The notes below the pieces were generated by a model. That model did no database searches. It had not been told where the DNA came from and saw nothing but the letters and a program-made list of their open reading frames with translations. 64,000 nucleotides of DNA from Pseudomonas viridiflava (GTDB lineage: Bacteria > Pseudomonadota > Gammaproteobacteria > Pseudomonadales > Pseudomonadaceae): contig NZ_LKEH01000043.1 of the NCBI RefSeq assembly GCF_001642795.1, positions 303,246-367,245 on the forward strand. Direction: 5' to 3'. This document shows positions 38,141-45,900 of this stretch, piece after piece. The stretch's first letter is position 1; each line of letters starts with the position of its first letter. Position numbers and translations under genes: made by a program.

Positions 38141-39202
38141 ATGACCCAGACCGCTCTGGTTGTTGGCGCAAGTGGCATTGTCGGCAGCGCAATCACGCAA
38201 TTGTTGCTGGAAAACAATTGGCAGGTTGCCGCCCTCTCCCGTAGCCCTTCTTCCGTGCCCGGCGTGATTCCGGTGGCTGCCGACCTTCAGGATCCGGCGT
38301 CGCTGAACGCAGCACTGAAAGACCTCAAGCCGACTCACGTATTCATCACCACCTGGTCGCGTCAGGCCACCGAAGCCGAGAACATCCGCGTCAACGCAGC
38401 CATGGTGCGTAACGTGCTGGACGCAGTCCGCCCGGCCAAAAGCGTGCAGCACGTGGCGCTGGTGACCGGCCTCAAACACTACCTCGGCCCGTTCGAAGCC
38501 TATGGCAAAGGCACGCTGCCCCAGACACCGTTCAGGGAAACCCAGCCGCGCCTCGATATCGAGAACTTCTATTACGCGCAGGAAGATGAGGTCTACGCCG
38601 CTGCCGAAAAAGACGGCTTCACCTGGAGCGTGCATCGTCCGCATACCGTGACCGGTGTGGCAGTCGGCAACGCGATGAACATGGCGACCACCCTCGCCGT
38701 CTACGCGACCATCTGCAAGGCCACAGGCCGTCCGTTCGTGTTCCCAGGCTCGCGCGTTCAGTGGGACAGCCTGACCGACATGACCGACGCCCGCCAGCTC
38801 GCTCAGCAACAGTTGTGGGCAGCGACAACGCCTGAAGCAGCCAATCAGGCGTTCAACATCACCAACGGTGACGTGTTCCGCTGGAGCTGGATGTGGGGCC
38901 AGATCGCCGATTACTTCGGCCTGCAGGCAGCTGACTTCCCTGCGCAGCCCGCGCCGCTGGAAGAGCAGATGGCTAGTGACCAGAAGGCATGGACCGACAT
39001 CGTCACCAAACACCAGCTCAAGGAAGGCGATATCAATCGCCTGATCTCACCGTGGCACACCGATGCCGACCTGGGTCGTCCGATTGAAGTCGTCACCGAC
39101 ATGTCGAAAAGCCGCAAACTGGGCTTCACAGCGTTCAAGGCAAGCGATGATGCGTTTTTCGAAGTGTTTGAAAAACTGCGTCGCGAGCGTTTGATTCCTT
39201 GA
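38141..39202 (+). CDS. PRISE-type SDR (progesterone 5-beta-reductase/iridoid synthase-like)
   Basis: 353 aa after AGGAGA. The N-terminal VVGASGIVGSA is the NADPH-binding glycine motif. The family-specific TGLKHYLGPFE and ENFYYAQED contain the catalytic Lys and Tyr seen in plant progesterone 5-beta-reductases. Such enzymes reduce activated enones with NADPH. The bacterial substrate is not known. It stands alone, without a neighbouring regulator. Confidence 0.85.
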   Translation: MTQTALVVGASGIVGSAITQLLLENNWQVAALSRSPSSVPGVIPVAADLQDPASLNAALKDLKPTHVFITTWSRQATEAENIRVNAAMVRNVLDAVRPAKSVQHVALVTGLKHYLGPFEAYGKGTLPQTPFRETQPRLDIENFYYAQEDEVYAAAEKDGFTWSVHRPHTVTGVAVGNAMNMATTLAVYATICKATGRPFVFPGSRVQWDSLTDMTDARQLAQQQLWAATTPEAANQAFNITNGDVFRWSWMWGQIADYFGLQAADFPAQPAPLEEQMASDQKAWTDIVTKHQLKEGDINRLISPWHTDADLGRPIEVVTDMSKSRKLGFTAFKASDDAFFEVFEKLRRERLIP

Positions 39203-39269
39203 ATCATCGCGCATAATCGGAGCCGGCCGGGATGACCCGGCCGGTCCCACGCATTGACAGGTAACCCTC

Positions 39270-39641
39270 ATGAGAATGCTTGTAGCCGCAGCCTTTGCGA
39301 CCCTGAGCCTGAGCGCCGTTGCGGCTCAACCCGCACCGATCTTGTCAGGCTGCAACCTTGTCGAGCAGCGTGCACTTGAAGGCAGGACCGGCGGCTCGAT
39401 CACCGACAGAAACGAAGCGCACATCTCCACTCGATCCAGCGTTTTGCAGGCTGACATCGGTAGCCTGTACAGAGCGGGACATCTGCCGCAAAAGCAGGCT
39501 GACCAGTTGTACAACCGCATCGAGAAAATCCGCTCCGACAGCGCAGGTTTCGTGAAGACCCAAGGGTTTCTCAGTGCCGGAGAGCGCGCCAGCTATGACC
39601 GCGAGCTGGATACGATAGCGGGCAACCTCTGCAAACCTTGA
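39270..39641 (+). CDS. Exported hypothetical protein
   Basis: 123 aa with a clear signal peptide (RMLVAAAFATLSLSAVAAQP). The mature part of about 100 residues has two cysteines (SGCNL and GNLCKP) that could pair, and a helical middle (RAGHLPQKQADQLYNRIEKI). I do not recognise a family. A ribosome site ACAGGTAA precedes the ATG. Confidence 0.7.
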   Translation: MRMLVAAAFATLSLSAVAAQPAPILSGCNLVEQRALEGRTGGSITDRNEAHISTRSSVLQADIGSLYRAGHLPQKQADQLYNRIEKIRSDSAGFVKTQGFLSAGERASYDRELDTIAGNLCKP

Positions 39642-39648
39642 ACGCAAC

Positions 39649-40227
39649 CTAACCTTTCGCTTCCTGCTTGCGCTTGCGAAACTCGGCCACCTTGTGACGA
39701 TTGCCGCACAGCGCCATGCTGCACCAGCGCCGTTTGTGCGATTTGGTGCGGTCGTAAAACATGAGCGAACACTCATGACTTTCACACTTGCGCAGCAGCG
39801 ATGAGTCCCCTTCAGCCAGCAATTGCGCGGCCCCGAAAGCGATCTCGGCTACAACACGATCCGTGGCATTCGGCTGAGAGAAACGGTCCAGCTCAGGCGC
39901 CTTTGACGGCTCCCACACCAACTGCGGAACAGCCCTGAGCAGAAAGGCATTCAACCGTGACGGATCCGCAACGCTGTTCTCCAGACGCGCCTGAACAAGC
40001 TGCTCGATGCTCTCGCGCAGTTCTCGCAGCTCGTCGAGCAAGCGCTCATCAAACGCATCACTTCCCAGACCAACCTGTTCAAGCCATTGAGTCGCCGACG
40101 CGTGACTGGTCAGCAGATCGCGGCGCTGCCCATCAACCATCATTCGGGTGTTGAGCAGGTCCAGCGCAGGGTGGTCGGCGAGTATCAAAGGGGCCGGAAG
40201 CTGGGCGGTCGAGCTGGAGGTGGTCAT
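39649..40227 (-). CDS. ABATE/CGNR zinc-finger transcription regulator
   Basis: 192 aa from ATG 40225-40227 with AGGAGT upstream; a longer frame to 40302 lacks a ribosome site. The N-terminal ADHPALDLLNTR motif is the start of the ABATE domain. The C-terminal CESHECSLMFYDRTKSHKRRWCSMALCGNR is a CGNR zinc finger with its metal cysteines and the name-giving motif. Members are stress-linked regulators. The target is unknown; the convergent exported protein gene is adjacent. Confidence 0.87.
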   Translation of the reverse strand: MTTSSSTAQLPAPLILADHPALDLLNTRMMVDGQRRDLLTSHASATQWLEQVGLGSDAFDERLLDELRELRESIEQLVQARLENSVADPSRLNAFLLRAVPQLVWEPSKAPELDRFSQPNATDRVVAEIAFGAAQLLAEGDSSLLRKCESHECSLMFYDRTKSHKRRWCSMALCGNRHKVAEFRKRKQEAKG

Positions 40228-40804
40228 TACAGTACTCCTGAAATTCTGGCGGCTATTGTAACCTATAAATTCTATTTGAATAGTTACCAAAGCACAGTTC
40301 ATCCTGTCTTGGGTGGCCGTTCCAACACTTCAAAAAATGCCGCATGGCCAACAGGCACAAGCTGTGTCCAATCAAACTCTTTGTCATTTACTGAAAATGC
40401 ACGCCCGTCTGCTTCTGCCCAAAGGGCGTGGGAGTTCTCGCAGGTTACGACGGCAGCGATGGGCTGCGCGGCGGCCCCAGATTGCATCTGACACACCGCG
40501 CGTGCAGGTTTTGCTGCCGGCTCCCGGCAGATCGCCGGCAAGCCGCCTCCAACAGGCGGGTGTTCGCTGCTGGAAAGCGGCGTAACGGATATCGCTTCAT
40601 CCTTCAATATCAACCAACCGCTCTACCACGAGGCTGCCACCCATTTCCGGTGCCATTGATCCTTCAACACATTTCGACATGAAAACTCACTGAACTATCG
40701 CTTTGGCGGCACGATCCTTTCCTATGCGCAGTCAACGCGACCCCGGCGGCCGGTAAATTCGTGCCGTGACCTGGCCGGGCATCGCTGAACGATAAGGAGC
40801 CGCT
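40228..40804. other. Noncoding region carrying a dispersed repeat copy
   Basis: No convincing gene is present. About 40424-40560 contains a 130-bp sequence (GGTTACGACGGCAGCGATGG, then GCGGCCCC, then ATCGCCGGCAAGCCGCCTCC) that recurs near 55332-55462. An AAGGAG ribosome site at the end serves the next gene. Confidence 0.65.
40424..40560. repeat. Dispersed noncoding repeat, copy A
   Basis: It shares GGTTACGACGGCAGCGATGG, GCGGCCCC, TCTGACACAC and ATCGCCGGCAAGCCGCCTCC, in the same order and spacing, with 55332-55462. The last block is also the arm of the inverted pair at 27571. It looks like a composite REP-associated repeat. Confidence 0.7.
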
Positions 40805-41233
40805 ATGACCATTACCGCCCATCCCGCTTACCGAAGGACACCAGGCCCGCTTCACGCGATCCTGCTGGCCGGGACCGTGCCGTTGTTTCTCGGGGCGTTG
40901 TTGAGTGACATTGCCTACTACCAGACCTTCCAGATCCAGTGGGCCAATTTCGCCGCCTGGCTGATCGCCGGGGCGCTGGTGTTCTGTGGTTTTGCGCTGT
41001 TGTTCGCGCTGGTGAATCTGGTCCGTGCAGAGCACAAGGCCGGGCGTCCGGTGCTGTATTTCCTGCTGTTGCTGATCACTTGGGTGCTGGGGCTGGTCAA
41101 CGCGTTCGAGCACGCCAAGGACGCCTGGGCCGTCATGCCGTCGGGCCTGGTGCTTTCAGTCATCGTGACCCTGCTGGCTGTCGTGGCCGCGTGGATCGGA
41201 CTGACCAACCTGCGTTCGGGAGATGAGCAATGA
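40805..41233 (+). CDS. DUF2231-type integral membrane protein
   Basis: 142 aa with four hydrophobic segments (about 19-38, 47-70, 80-98 and 110-130). The N-terminal HPLHAILL-like GPLHAILLAGTVPLFLGAL fits the DUF2231 family. Its stop overlaps the start of the sugar-dehydrogenase-like gene (ATGA 41230-41233), suggesting that the two act together at the membrane. AAGGAG precedes the ATG. Confidence 0.8.
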   Translation: MTITAHPAYRRTPGPLHAILLAGTVPLFLGALLSDIAYYQTFQIQWANFAAWLIAGALVFCGFALLFALVNLVRAEHKAGRPVLYFLLLLITWVLGLVNAFEHAKDAWAVMPSGLVLSVIVTLLAVVAAWIGLTNLRSGDEQ

Positions 41234-42522
41234 GACCTCAAATCGCACTGACAGCCTTGAGCATGGCGCTGCTTCTGAGCGCCTGTGGCGGTGAGCCGGA
41301 CAGCACTCAGGCGCGCGGCCCGGACCCTAAACTGCCGGAACCGCAACGCGGCCTGCTGCCGAGCATGAAGATTGCCGAGCCCGTGGCCTGGGGCGACCAG
41401 AAGCCGACCGTACCTGAAGGATTCAAGATCACCGCGATTGCGACCGACTTGCGCATTCCACGCCAGACGCTGGTCCTGCCCAACGGTGACATTATCGTGG
41501 CCGAAGGCCGCGGTGGCAGCGCTGCCAAGCTCAAGCCGAAGGATGTCATCGCCAGCGTGATCAAGGCCGAGGGCAACACCAAGGTCAAAGGCGGCAACCG
41601 CCTGACATTGCTGCGTGACGCTGACGGCGACGGTACTTACGAAACCAAGACCGTGTTCGCCGAAAACCTCAACGCGCCTTACGGCCTCGCGTTTGCCGAT
41701 GGCAAGTTGTACGTGGCCAATCAGGACGCACTGGTGCGTTTCGATTATCAGGAAGGACAGACCCAGGCCAGCGGCGCGCCGACCAAAGTCACCGACCTGC
41801 CTTCGGCCATCAACCATCACTGGACCAAGGCGCTGACCGTCAGCCCGGATGGCCGCTTCCTGTACGTCGGCATCGGCTCCAACAGCAATGTCACCGAGCG
41901 CGGCATGGAGGTCGAGATTGATCGTGCGATGGTGTGGCAGATCGATGCCGCGACTGGCGCGCACAAGCCTTACGCCACCGGCATTCGCAACCCGACAGCG
42001 CTGACCATCCAGCCTGAAACCGGGCAGTTGTGGGCCGTGGTCAACGAGCGTGACGAACTGGGTCCGGATCTGGTGCCGGACTATCTGAGTTCGGTGAAAG
42101 AAGGCGGTTTCTATGGCTGGCCTTACAGCTACTGGGGCCAGAATGTCGATACCCGCGCCCAGCCGCAAAATCCGGAGAAAGTCGCCGCCGCGATCAAACC
42201 GGACTATAGCCTTGGCTCGCACGTAGCCGCACTGGGCGTGGATTTCTCCATCCCGGAAATGGGCGACAAGTTTGCCAATGGCGTTTTTGTTGGCGAACAC
42301 GGCAGCTGGAACCGCGACAATCCGGTCGGCTACAAAGTGATTTTCGTACCGTTCAGCAATGGCAAGCCTTCGGGCGAACCGCTGGACTTCGCAACGGGTT
42401 TCCGTGGCGACGATGGCAAGACCCGAGGCCGCCCGGTCGGTGTGACGGTCGACCCGAAAGGTGCGCTGATCATTGCGGACGACCTGGCCAACACCGTGTG
42501 GCGAGTGACGCGTAACCAGTAA
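41230..42522 (+). CDS. PQQ-dependent sugar dehydrogenase-like lipoprotein (sorbosone dehydrogenase family)
   Basis: 430 aa. LLLSAC is a lipobox, so the mature protein should be a lipoprotein beginning at Cys20. The rest is a six-bladed beta-propeller of the GDH/sorbosone dehydrogenase family (LNAPYGLAFADGKLYVANQ, TGIRNPTALTIQPETGQLWAVVNERDELG, GVFVGEHGSWNR). It would oxidise sugars or aldehydes in the periplasm with PQQ. The upstream membrane protein gene overlaps it. The specific substrate is unclear. Confidence 0.85.
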   Translation: MRPQIALTALSMALLLSACGGEPDSTQARGPDPKLPEPQRGLLPSMKIAEPVAWGDQKPTVPEGFKITAIATDLRIPRQTLVLPNGDIIVAEGRGGSAAKLKPKDVIASVIKAEGNTKVKGGNRLTLLRDADGDGTYETKTVFAENLNAPYGLAFADGKLYVANQDALVRFDYQEGQTQASGAPTKVTDLPSAINHHWTKALTVSPDGRFLYVGIGSNSNVTERGMEVEIDRAMVWQIDAATGAHKPYATGIRNPTALTIQPETGQLWAVVNERDELGPDLVPDYLSSVKEGGFYGWPYSYWGQNVDTRAQPQNPEKVAAAIKPDYSLGSHVAALGVDFSIPEMGDKFANGVFVGEHGSWNRDNPVGYKVIFVPFSNGKPSGEPLDFATGFRGDDGKTRGRPVGVTVDPKGALIIADDLANTVWRVTRNQ

Positions 42523-42531
42523 CCCTCAACG

Positions 42532-42563
42532 CTTCGGGCCGCTTGAGTTCAAGCGGCTCGAAG
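42532..42563. terminator. Long hairpin between convergent genes
   Basis: CTTCG-G-GCCGCTTGA faces TCAAGCGGC-T-CGAAG with a 2-base loop: 15-bp arms with one mismatch. It lies between the convergent dehydrogenase and SDR genes and could stop transcription from both sides, although no long T run follows. Confidence 0.5.
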
Positions 42564-42606
42564 ACTGTCACCGTTCACAAGAACCTCCCCTCGCCTGTCA
42601 CTAAGA

Positions 42607-43359
42607 TCAATGCGGCTTGATGCCCGCAAGCATCGTCAACACCTCATCGAACGACCCGTTCGCCTCGGCAAACCGCAGCCCCTTGGCTCGCTCGACAACC
42701 AGCTCGGATGGCGTCGGCTTGATCTCGAGCAGACCGAATATCTCATCCAGAAACTCTTCCAGCGGCATGGCACGTTCGTCATTTTCCTGACCGAGCAGCG
42801 ACGTGCGCACGCCCGGTGGCGCCAGCTCAATGACCTCAACAGAAGAGTCCGCCAGTTGCACACGCAGGCTCTGCGTGAACGAGTGAACGGCCGCCTTGGT
42901 TGCACTGTAGGTCGCGGTTGCTGGCAGCGGTACGAAGGCTAATGCCGAGCTGACGTTGATGATGGTGGCGTGAGGTTGCTTGAGCAGCCGGGGCGTCAGT
43001 GCATACACCATGCGAATCGTGCCGAGCAGGTTGGTGGTCACGATGTCTTCGGCCGTGCCGAGGTACGCAGGGTCGGTCAGGTCTTCCCAGTGCATGATGC
43101 CTGCGCTGTTGATCAGCACGTTGAGGTCCGGATGGCTGCTTGCAAGCGCATCGGTTGCCTGTTGAATCGACTCGGGACTGCTCACGTCCAGTACCACCGA
43201 ATCGATGCCGGGATGTTGCGAGGTAATGTCGTCGAGAATCTCTTTGCGTCGCCCGGCAACGATGACCTTGTTGCCCGCCTTGTGCAGCCGAAGCGCCAGA
43301 CCCAGGCCGATGCCTGACGTACTGCCTGTGACCAGAATCGTGTTACCTGTACCGTTCAT
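42607..43359 (-). CDS. Short-chain dehydrogenase/reductase (DltE-like)
   Basis: 250 aa from ATG 43357-43359, nine bases after GGAG; in-frame ATGs at 43374 and 43380 would add up to seven residues. TGSTSGIGLGLAL is the nucleotide-binding motif, NSAG the structural motif, and YSATK carries the catalytic Tyr and Lys. It is divergent from the TetR gene, and both share the operators at 43383 and 43411, so it is the probable target of that repressor. Confidence 0.9.
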   Translation of the reverse strand: MNGTGNTILVTGSTSGIGLGLALRLHKAGNKVIVAGRRKEILDDITSQHPGIDSVVLDVSSPESIQQATDALASSHPDLNVLINSAGIMHWEDLTDPAYLGTAEDIVTTNLLGTIRMVYALTPRLLKQPHATIINVSSALAFVPLPATATYSATKAAVHSFTQSLRVQLADSSVEVIELAPPGVRTSLLGQENDERAMPLEEFLDEIFGLLEIKPTPSELVVERAKGLRFAEANGSFDEVLTMLAGIKPH

Positions 43360-43382
43360 AGTAAACTCCGTCATCGCCATAA

Positions 43383-43398
43383 GCGGACAAATGTCCGC
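43383..43398. promoter_or_regulatory. TetR operator 1, GCGGACA-AA-TGTCCGC
   Basis: Perfect 7+2+7 palindrome between the SDR and TetR genes, 28 bp centre to centre from a second copy. It lies in the promoter region of the SDR gene. Confidence 0.75.
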
Positions 43399-43410
43399 TT
43401 TAGCAAACTA

Positions 43411-43426
43411 CCGGACAGTTGTCCGC
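43411..43426. promoter_or_regulatory. TetR operator 2, CCGGACA-GT-TGTCCGC
   Basis: Second copy of the palindrome core (CGGACA/TGTCCG) with only the outer base unmatched. It lies 28 bases upstream of the TetR start, so it probably serves autoregulation. Confidence 0.75.
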
Positions 43427-43453
43427 TTTGCAATACGAAGAAAGGGATTGTCC

Positions 43454-44056
43454 ATGAGTGACGACACGTCAATGCGTTCCGACGCCAGAAAAAACCGGGA
43501 ACGCATATTGAAGGTCGCCGTGGCCGAACTGACGCTCGACCCTGCGGTTGCACTGAGCGTGATCGCGAAAAAGGCAGGCGTCGGCCAAGGCACGTTCTAT
43601 CGGCACTTCGCAAGCCGCGAGGACCTGGTGTTCGAGGTCTATCAGTTCGAGATGCAGCAAGTGGCAGCGCTGGCGGAACAGTATCTGACCGACCGACCAC
43701 CCGAGCAGGCCCTGAGCGACTGGATGAACAGCCTTGCCGAATACGCGATGACCAAGGCAGGGCTTGCGACCGCCATCCGCCAGGCTGCCGCCACGCGGGA
43801 GTTTCCAGGCAAGTCGGGGTACGCGCCGGTGCAGAACGCCGCCGAGCTTCTGCTGAAAGCCAACGAAGCGGCCGGTACGATTCGCGCCGGAATCACGACC
43901 GATGACTTCTTCCTGGCGATTGCCGGCATCTGGCAGATCGACTCACAGCGAGACTCGCAGTGCGACTGGCGCCCGCGTCTCGCCCGCCTGATGGACTTCG
44001 TGATGATCGGACTGTGCGCGGGAAGCCCCCGCAGCCTCGGCGAGAAAGACGCCTGA
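43454..44056 (+). CDS. TetR-family repressor
   Basis: 200 aa from ATG 43454 (AAAGGGATTG upstream). The longer upstream frame runs over the operators and the divergent gene and is rejected. N-terminal HTH: ALSVIAKKAGVGQGTFYRHFASREDLVFEVY. The C-terminal ligand domain resembles the SACE_7040 type (LSDWMNSLAEYAMTK). It is divergent from the SDR with twin operators between them, the classical arrangement of a self-regulating repressor of a detoxifying oxidoreductase. Confidence 0.9.
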   Translation: MSDDTSMRSDARKNRERILKVAVAELTLDPAVALSVIAKKAGVGQGTFYRHFASREDLVFEVYQFEMQQVAALAEQYLTDRPPEQALSDWMNSLAEYAMTKAGLATAIRQAAATREFPGKSGYAPVQNAAELLLKANEAAGTIRAGITTDDFFLAIAGIWQIDSQRDSQCDWRPRLARLMDFVMIGLCAGSPRSLGEKDA

Positions 44057-44209
44057 GGCATTCATGAGCACTGTTCACAAGTGCATTCTGGATATGGGCA
44101 TTATCAACCGCCGCTCTATCCCATAGCCTCATGTTCACAGCATGGGCGGCTTTTCCAACCCAACCAAGAAGGTGGCTGCAGCCAATACACGCGCAAAAAG
44201 GAGATGTTG

Positions 44210-44875
44210 ATGAATCCTCGAACTCCATCCGGCGACGGGCTCAGACTGTCGCGGCGACAGGTTCTGATCGGTACGGCAGGATCGGCCGTGACAGCAGCGT
44301 TGGCATCGACCGAGTTCGCGCAAGCGGCTCAAGACACCTCTGCAAGGTCAGCAGACGCGCCCGCCAGCAGCCACGTAGCGTTCACGCTCAACGGCAGACG
44401 CTACTGCCTGGACGTCGACAATCGCGCCACGCTTCTGGATGTTTTGCGCGAGCGCCTGCACCTGACCGGCACGAAGAAAGGCTGTGACCATGGTCAATGC
44501 GGGGCCTGCACGGTGATCGTCGAGGGGCGCAGGATCAACGCCTGCCTGACGCTGGCCGTCATGCATGAAGGCGACACCATTACCACCATCGAAGGCCTTG
44601 GCACCCCTGAACGTCTGCATCCGATGCAATCGGCGTTCGTGAAGCATGACGGCTACCAGTGCGGCTATTGCACGCCCGGCCAGATCTGTTCCGCTGTCGC
44701 CATGCTCGATGAAATCAAGGCTGGCATCCCGAGCCATGTCACCCAGGACCTGAGCGCCCCGCTGATCGCTTCCACTGCGGAGATGCGCGAGCGCATGAGC
44801 GGCAATATCTGCCGTTGCGGCGCCTACTCCAACATCATTGAGGCGATTGAGGAAGTCGCGGGAGCGTCGGCATGA
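44210..44875 (+). CDS. paoA: Periplasmic aldehyde oxidoreductase, 2Fe-2S subunit
   Basis: 221 aa from ATG 44210, six bases after AAAAGGAG; an ATG at 44204 is too close to that site. A twin-arginine signal (LSRRQVLIGTAGSAVTAAL) predicts Tat export of the folded complex. Two 2Fe-2S motifs are seen: CDHGQCGACTV with CL downstream, and CGYCTPGQ with CRCGAY. It matches the small subunit of E. coli PaoABC (YagT). The stop overlaps the paoB-like start (ATGA). Confidence 0.92.
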   Translation: MNPRTPSGDGLRLSRRQVLIGTAGSAVTAALASTEFAQAAQDTSARSADAPASSHVAFTLNGRRYCLDVDNRATLLDVLRERLHLTGTKKGCDHGQCGACTVIVEGRRINACLTLAVMHEGDTITTIEGLGTPERLHPMQSAFVKHDGYQCGYCTPGQICSAVAMLDEIKAGIPSHVTQDLSAPLIASTAEMRERMSGNICRCGAYSNIIEAIEEVAGASA

Positions 44876-45822
44876 AGTCATTCACCTACGAGCGCGTGAC
44901 CTCGGCGGAACAGGCGGTCGCAGCGGCGGCCAGACAGCCCGGCGCGAAATTCATCGCAGGCGGCACCAACCTGCTGGACTTGATGAAACTGGAGATCGAA
45001 ACACCGCAGCACCTGATCGACGTCAATGGGTTGGGCTTTGACACTATCACCAAAACCGCTGACGGCGGACTGAGGATCGGCGCGCTGGTGCGCAATACGG
45101 ATCTGGCCGCAGCGCCCGAGGTCCGCCGTGACTATGGCGTGCTCTCACGATCACTGCTGGCAGGCGCTTCCGGGCAATTGCGCAACAAGGCGACCACTGC
45201 AGGCAACCTGCTGCAACGCACACGCTGCGCCTACTTTTACGACACGAACCAGCCTTGCAACAAACGTCGCCCCGGTGCCGGTTGTGCGGCACTGGGCGGG
45301 GTCAGTCGCCAGCAGGCAATCATTGGCGTCAGCACGTCCTGCATCGCCAGCCATCCGAGCGACATGGCGGTGGGCATGCGTGTACTGGGTGCCCACGTGG
45401 AAACCCTCGGCGCTGACGGCCAGGTTCGCCGCTTTCCGGTCGAGGCACTGTACAAGGCACCGGGCGACACGCCTCATCTGGAAAACACACTGATGCCGGG
45501 AGAGCTGATCACCGCCGTCACGCTGCCAAAACCGGTGGGTGGCAGGCACATTTACTACAAGGTACGTGACAGGGCGTCCTACGCGTTTGCCCTGATCTCG
45601 GTGGCGGCGATTGTCCAGCCGGACAAGACCGGTCAGATCGCGCTGGGTGGCGTGGCCTACACGCCTTGGCGCAGTGAAGAGGCCGATGTACTCCTGCCGC
45701 AGGGCGCACGCGCCGTGTCAGCCCGGTTGCTGGCCAACGCACAGCCGACGCCGCAAAACGCCTTCAAGGTGAAACTCGCGGAACGCACGATCGGCCTGGC
45801 ACTGACGCAAGCTTCTGCGTAA
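44872..45822 (+). CDS. paoB: Aldehyde oxidoreductase, FAD subunit
   Basis: 316 aa. FAD-binding motifs of the xanthine oxidase medium subunit are present (AKFIAGGTNLLDLMK, AGASGQLRNKATTAGNLLQRTRC). The four cysteines in the RCAYFY...PCNKRRPGAGCAA stretch resemble the 4Fe-4S insertion seen in E. coli PaoB. It has no signal of its own, so it would be exported with PaoA. Overlap with the upstream gene indicates coupled translation. Confidence 0.92.
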   Translation: MKSFTYERVTSAEQAVAAAARQPGAKFIAGGTNLLDLMKLEIETPQHLIDVNGLGFDTITKTADGGLRIGALVRNTDLAAAPEVRRDYGVLSRSLLAGASGQLRNKATTAGNLLQRTRCAYFYDTNQPCNKRRPGAGCAALGGVSRQQAIIGVSTSCIASHPSDMAVGMRVLGAHVETLGADGQVRRFPVEALYKAPGDTPHLENTLMPGELITAVTLPKPVGGRHIYYKVRDRASYAFALISVAAIVQPDKTGQIALGGVAYTPWRSEEADVLLPQGARAVSARLLANAQPTPQNAFKVKLAERTIGLALTQASA

Positions 45823-45900
45823 GCCAACCCGTTCTTAAGCCAGCAGCGTCAGCCCGCATAAGCGGCTGGACGTCAGTCCGTTTGATCAGGAAACCTGACC

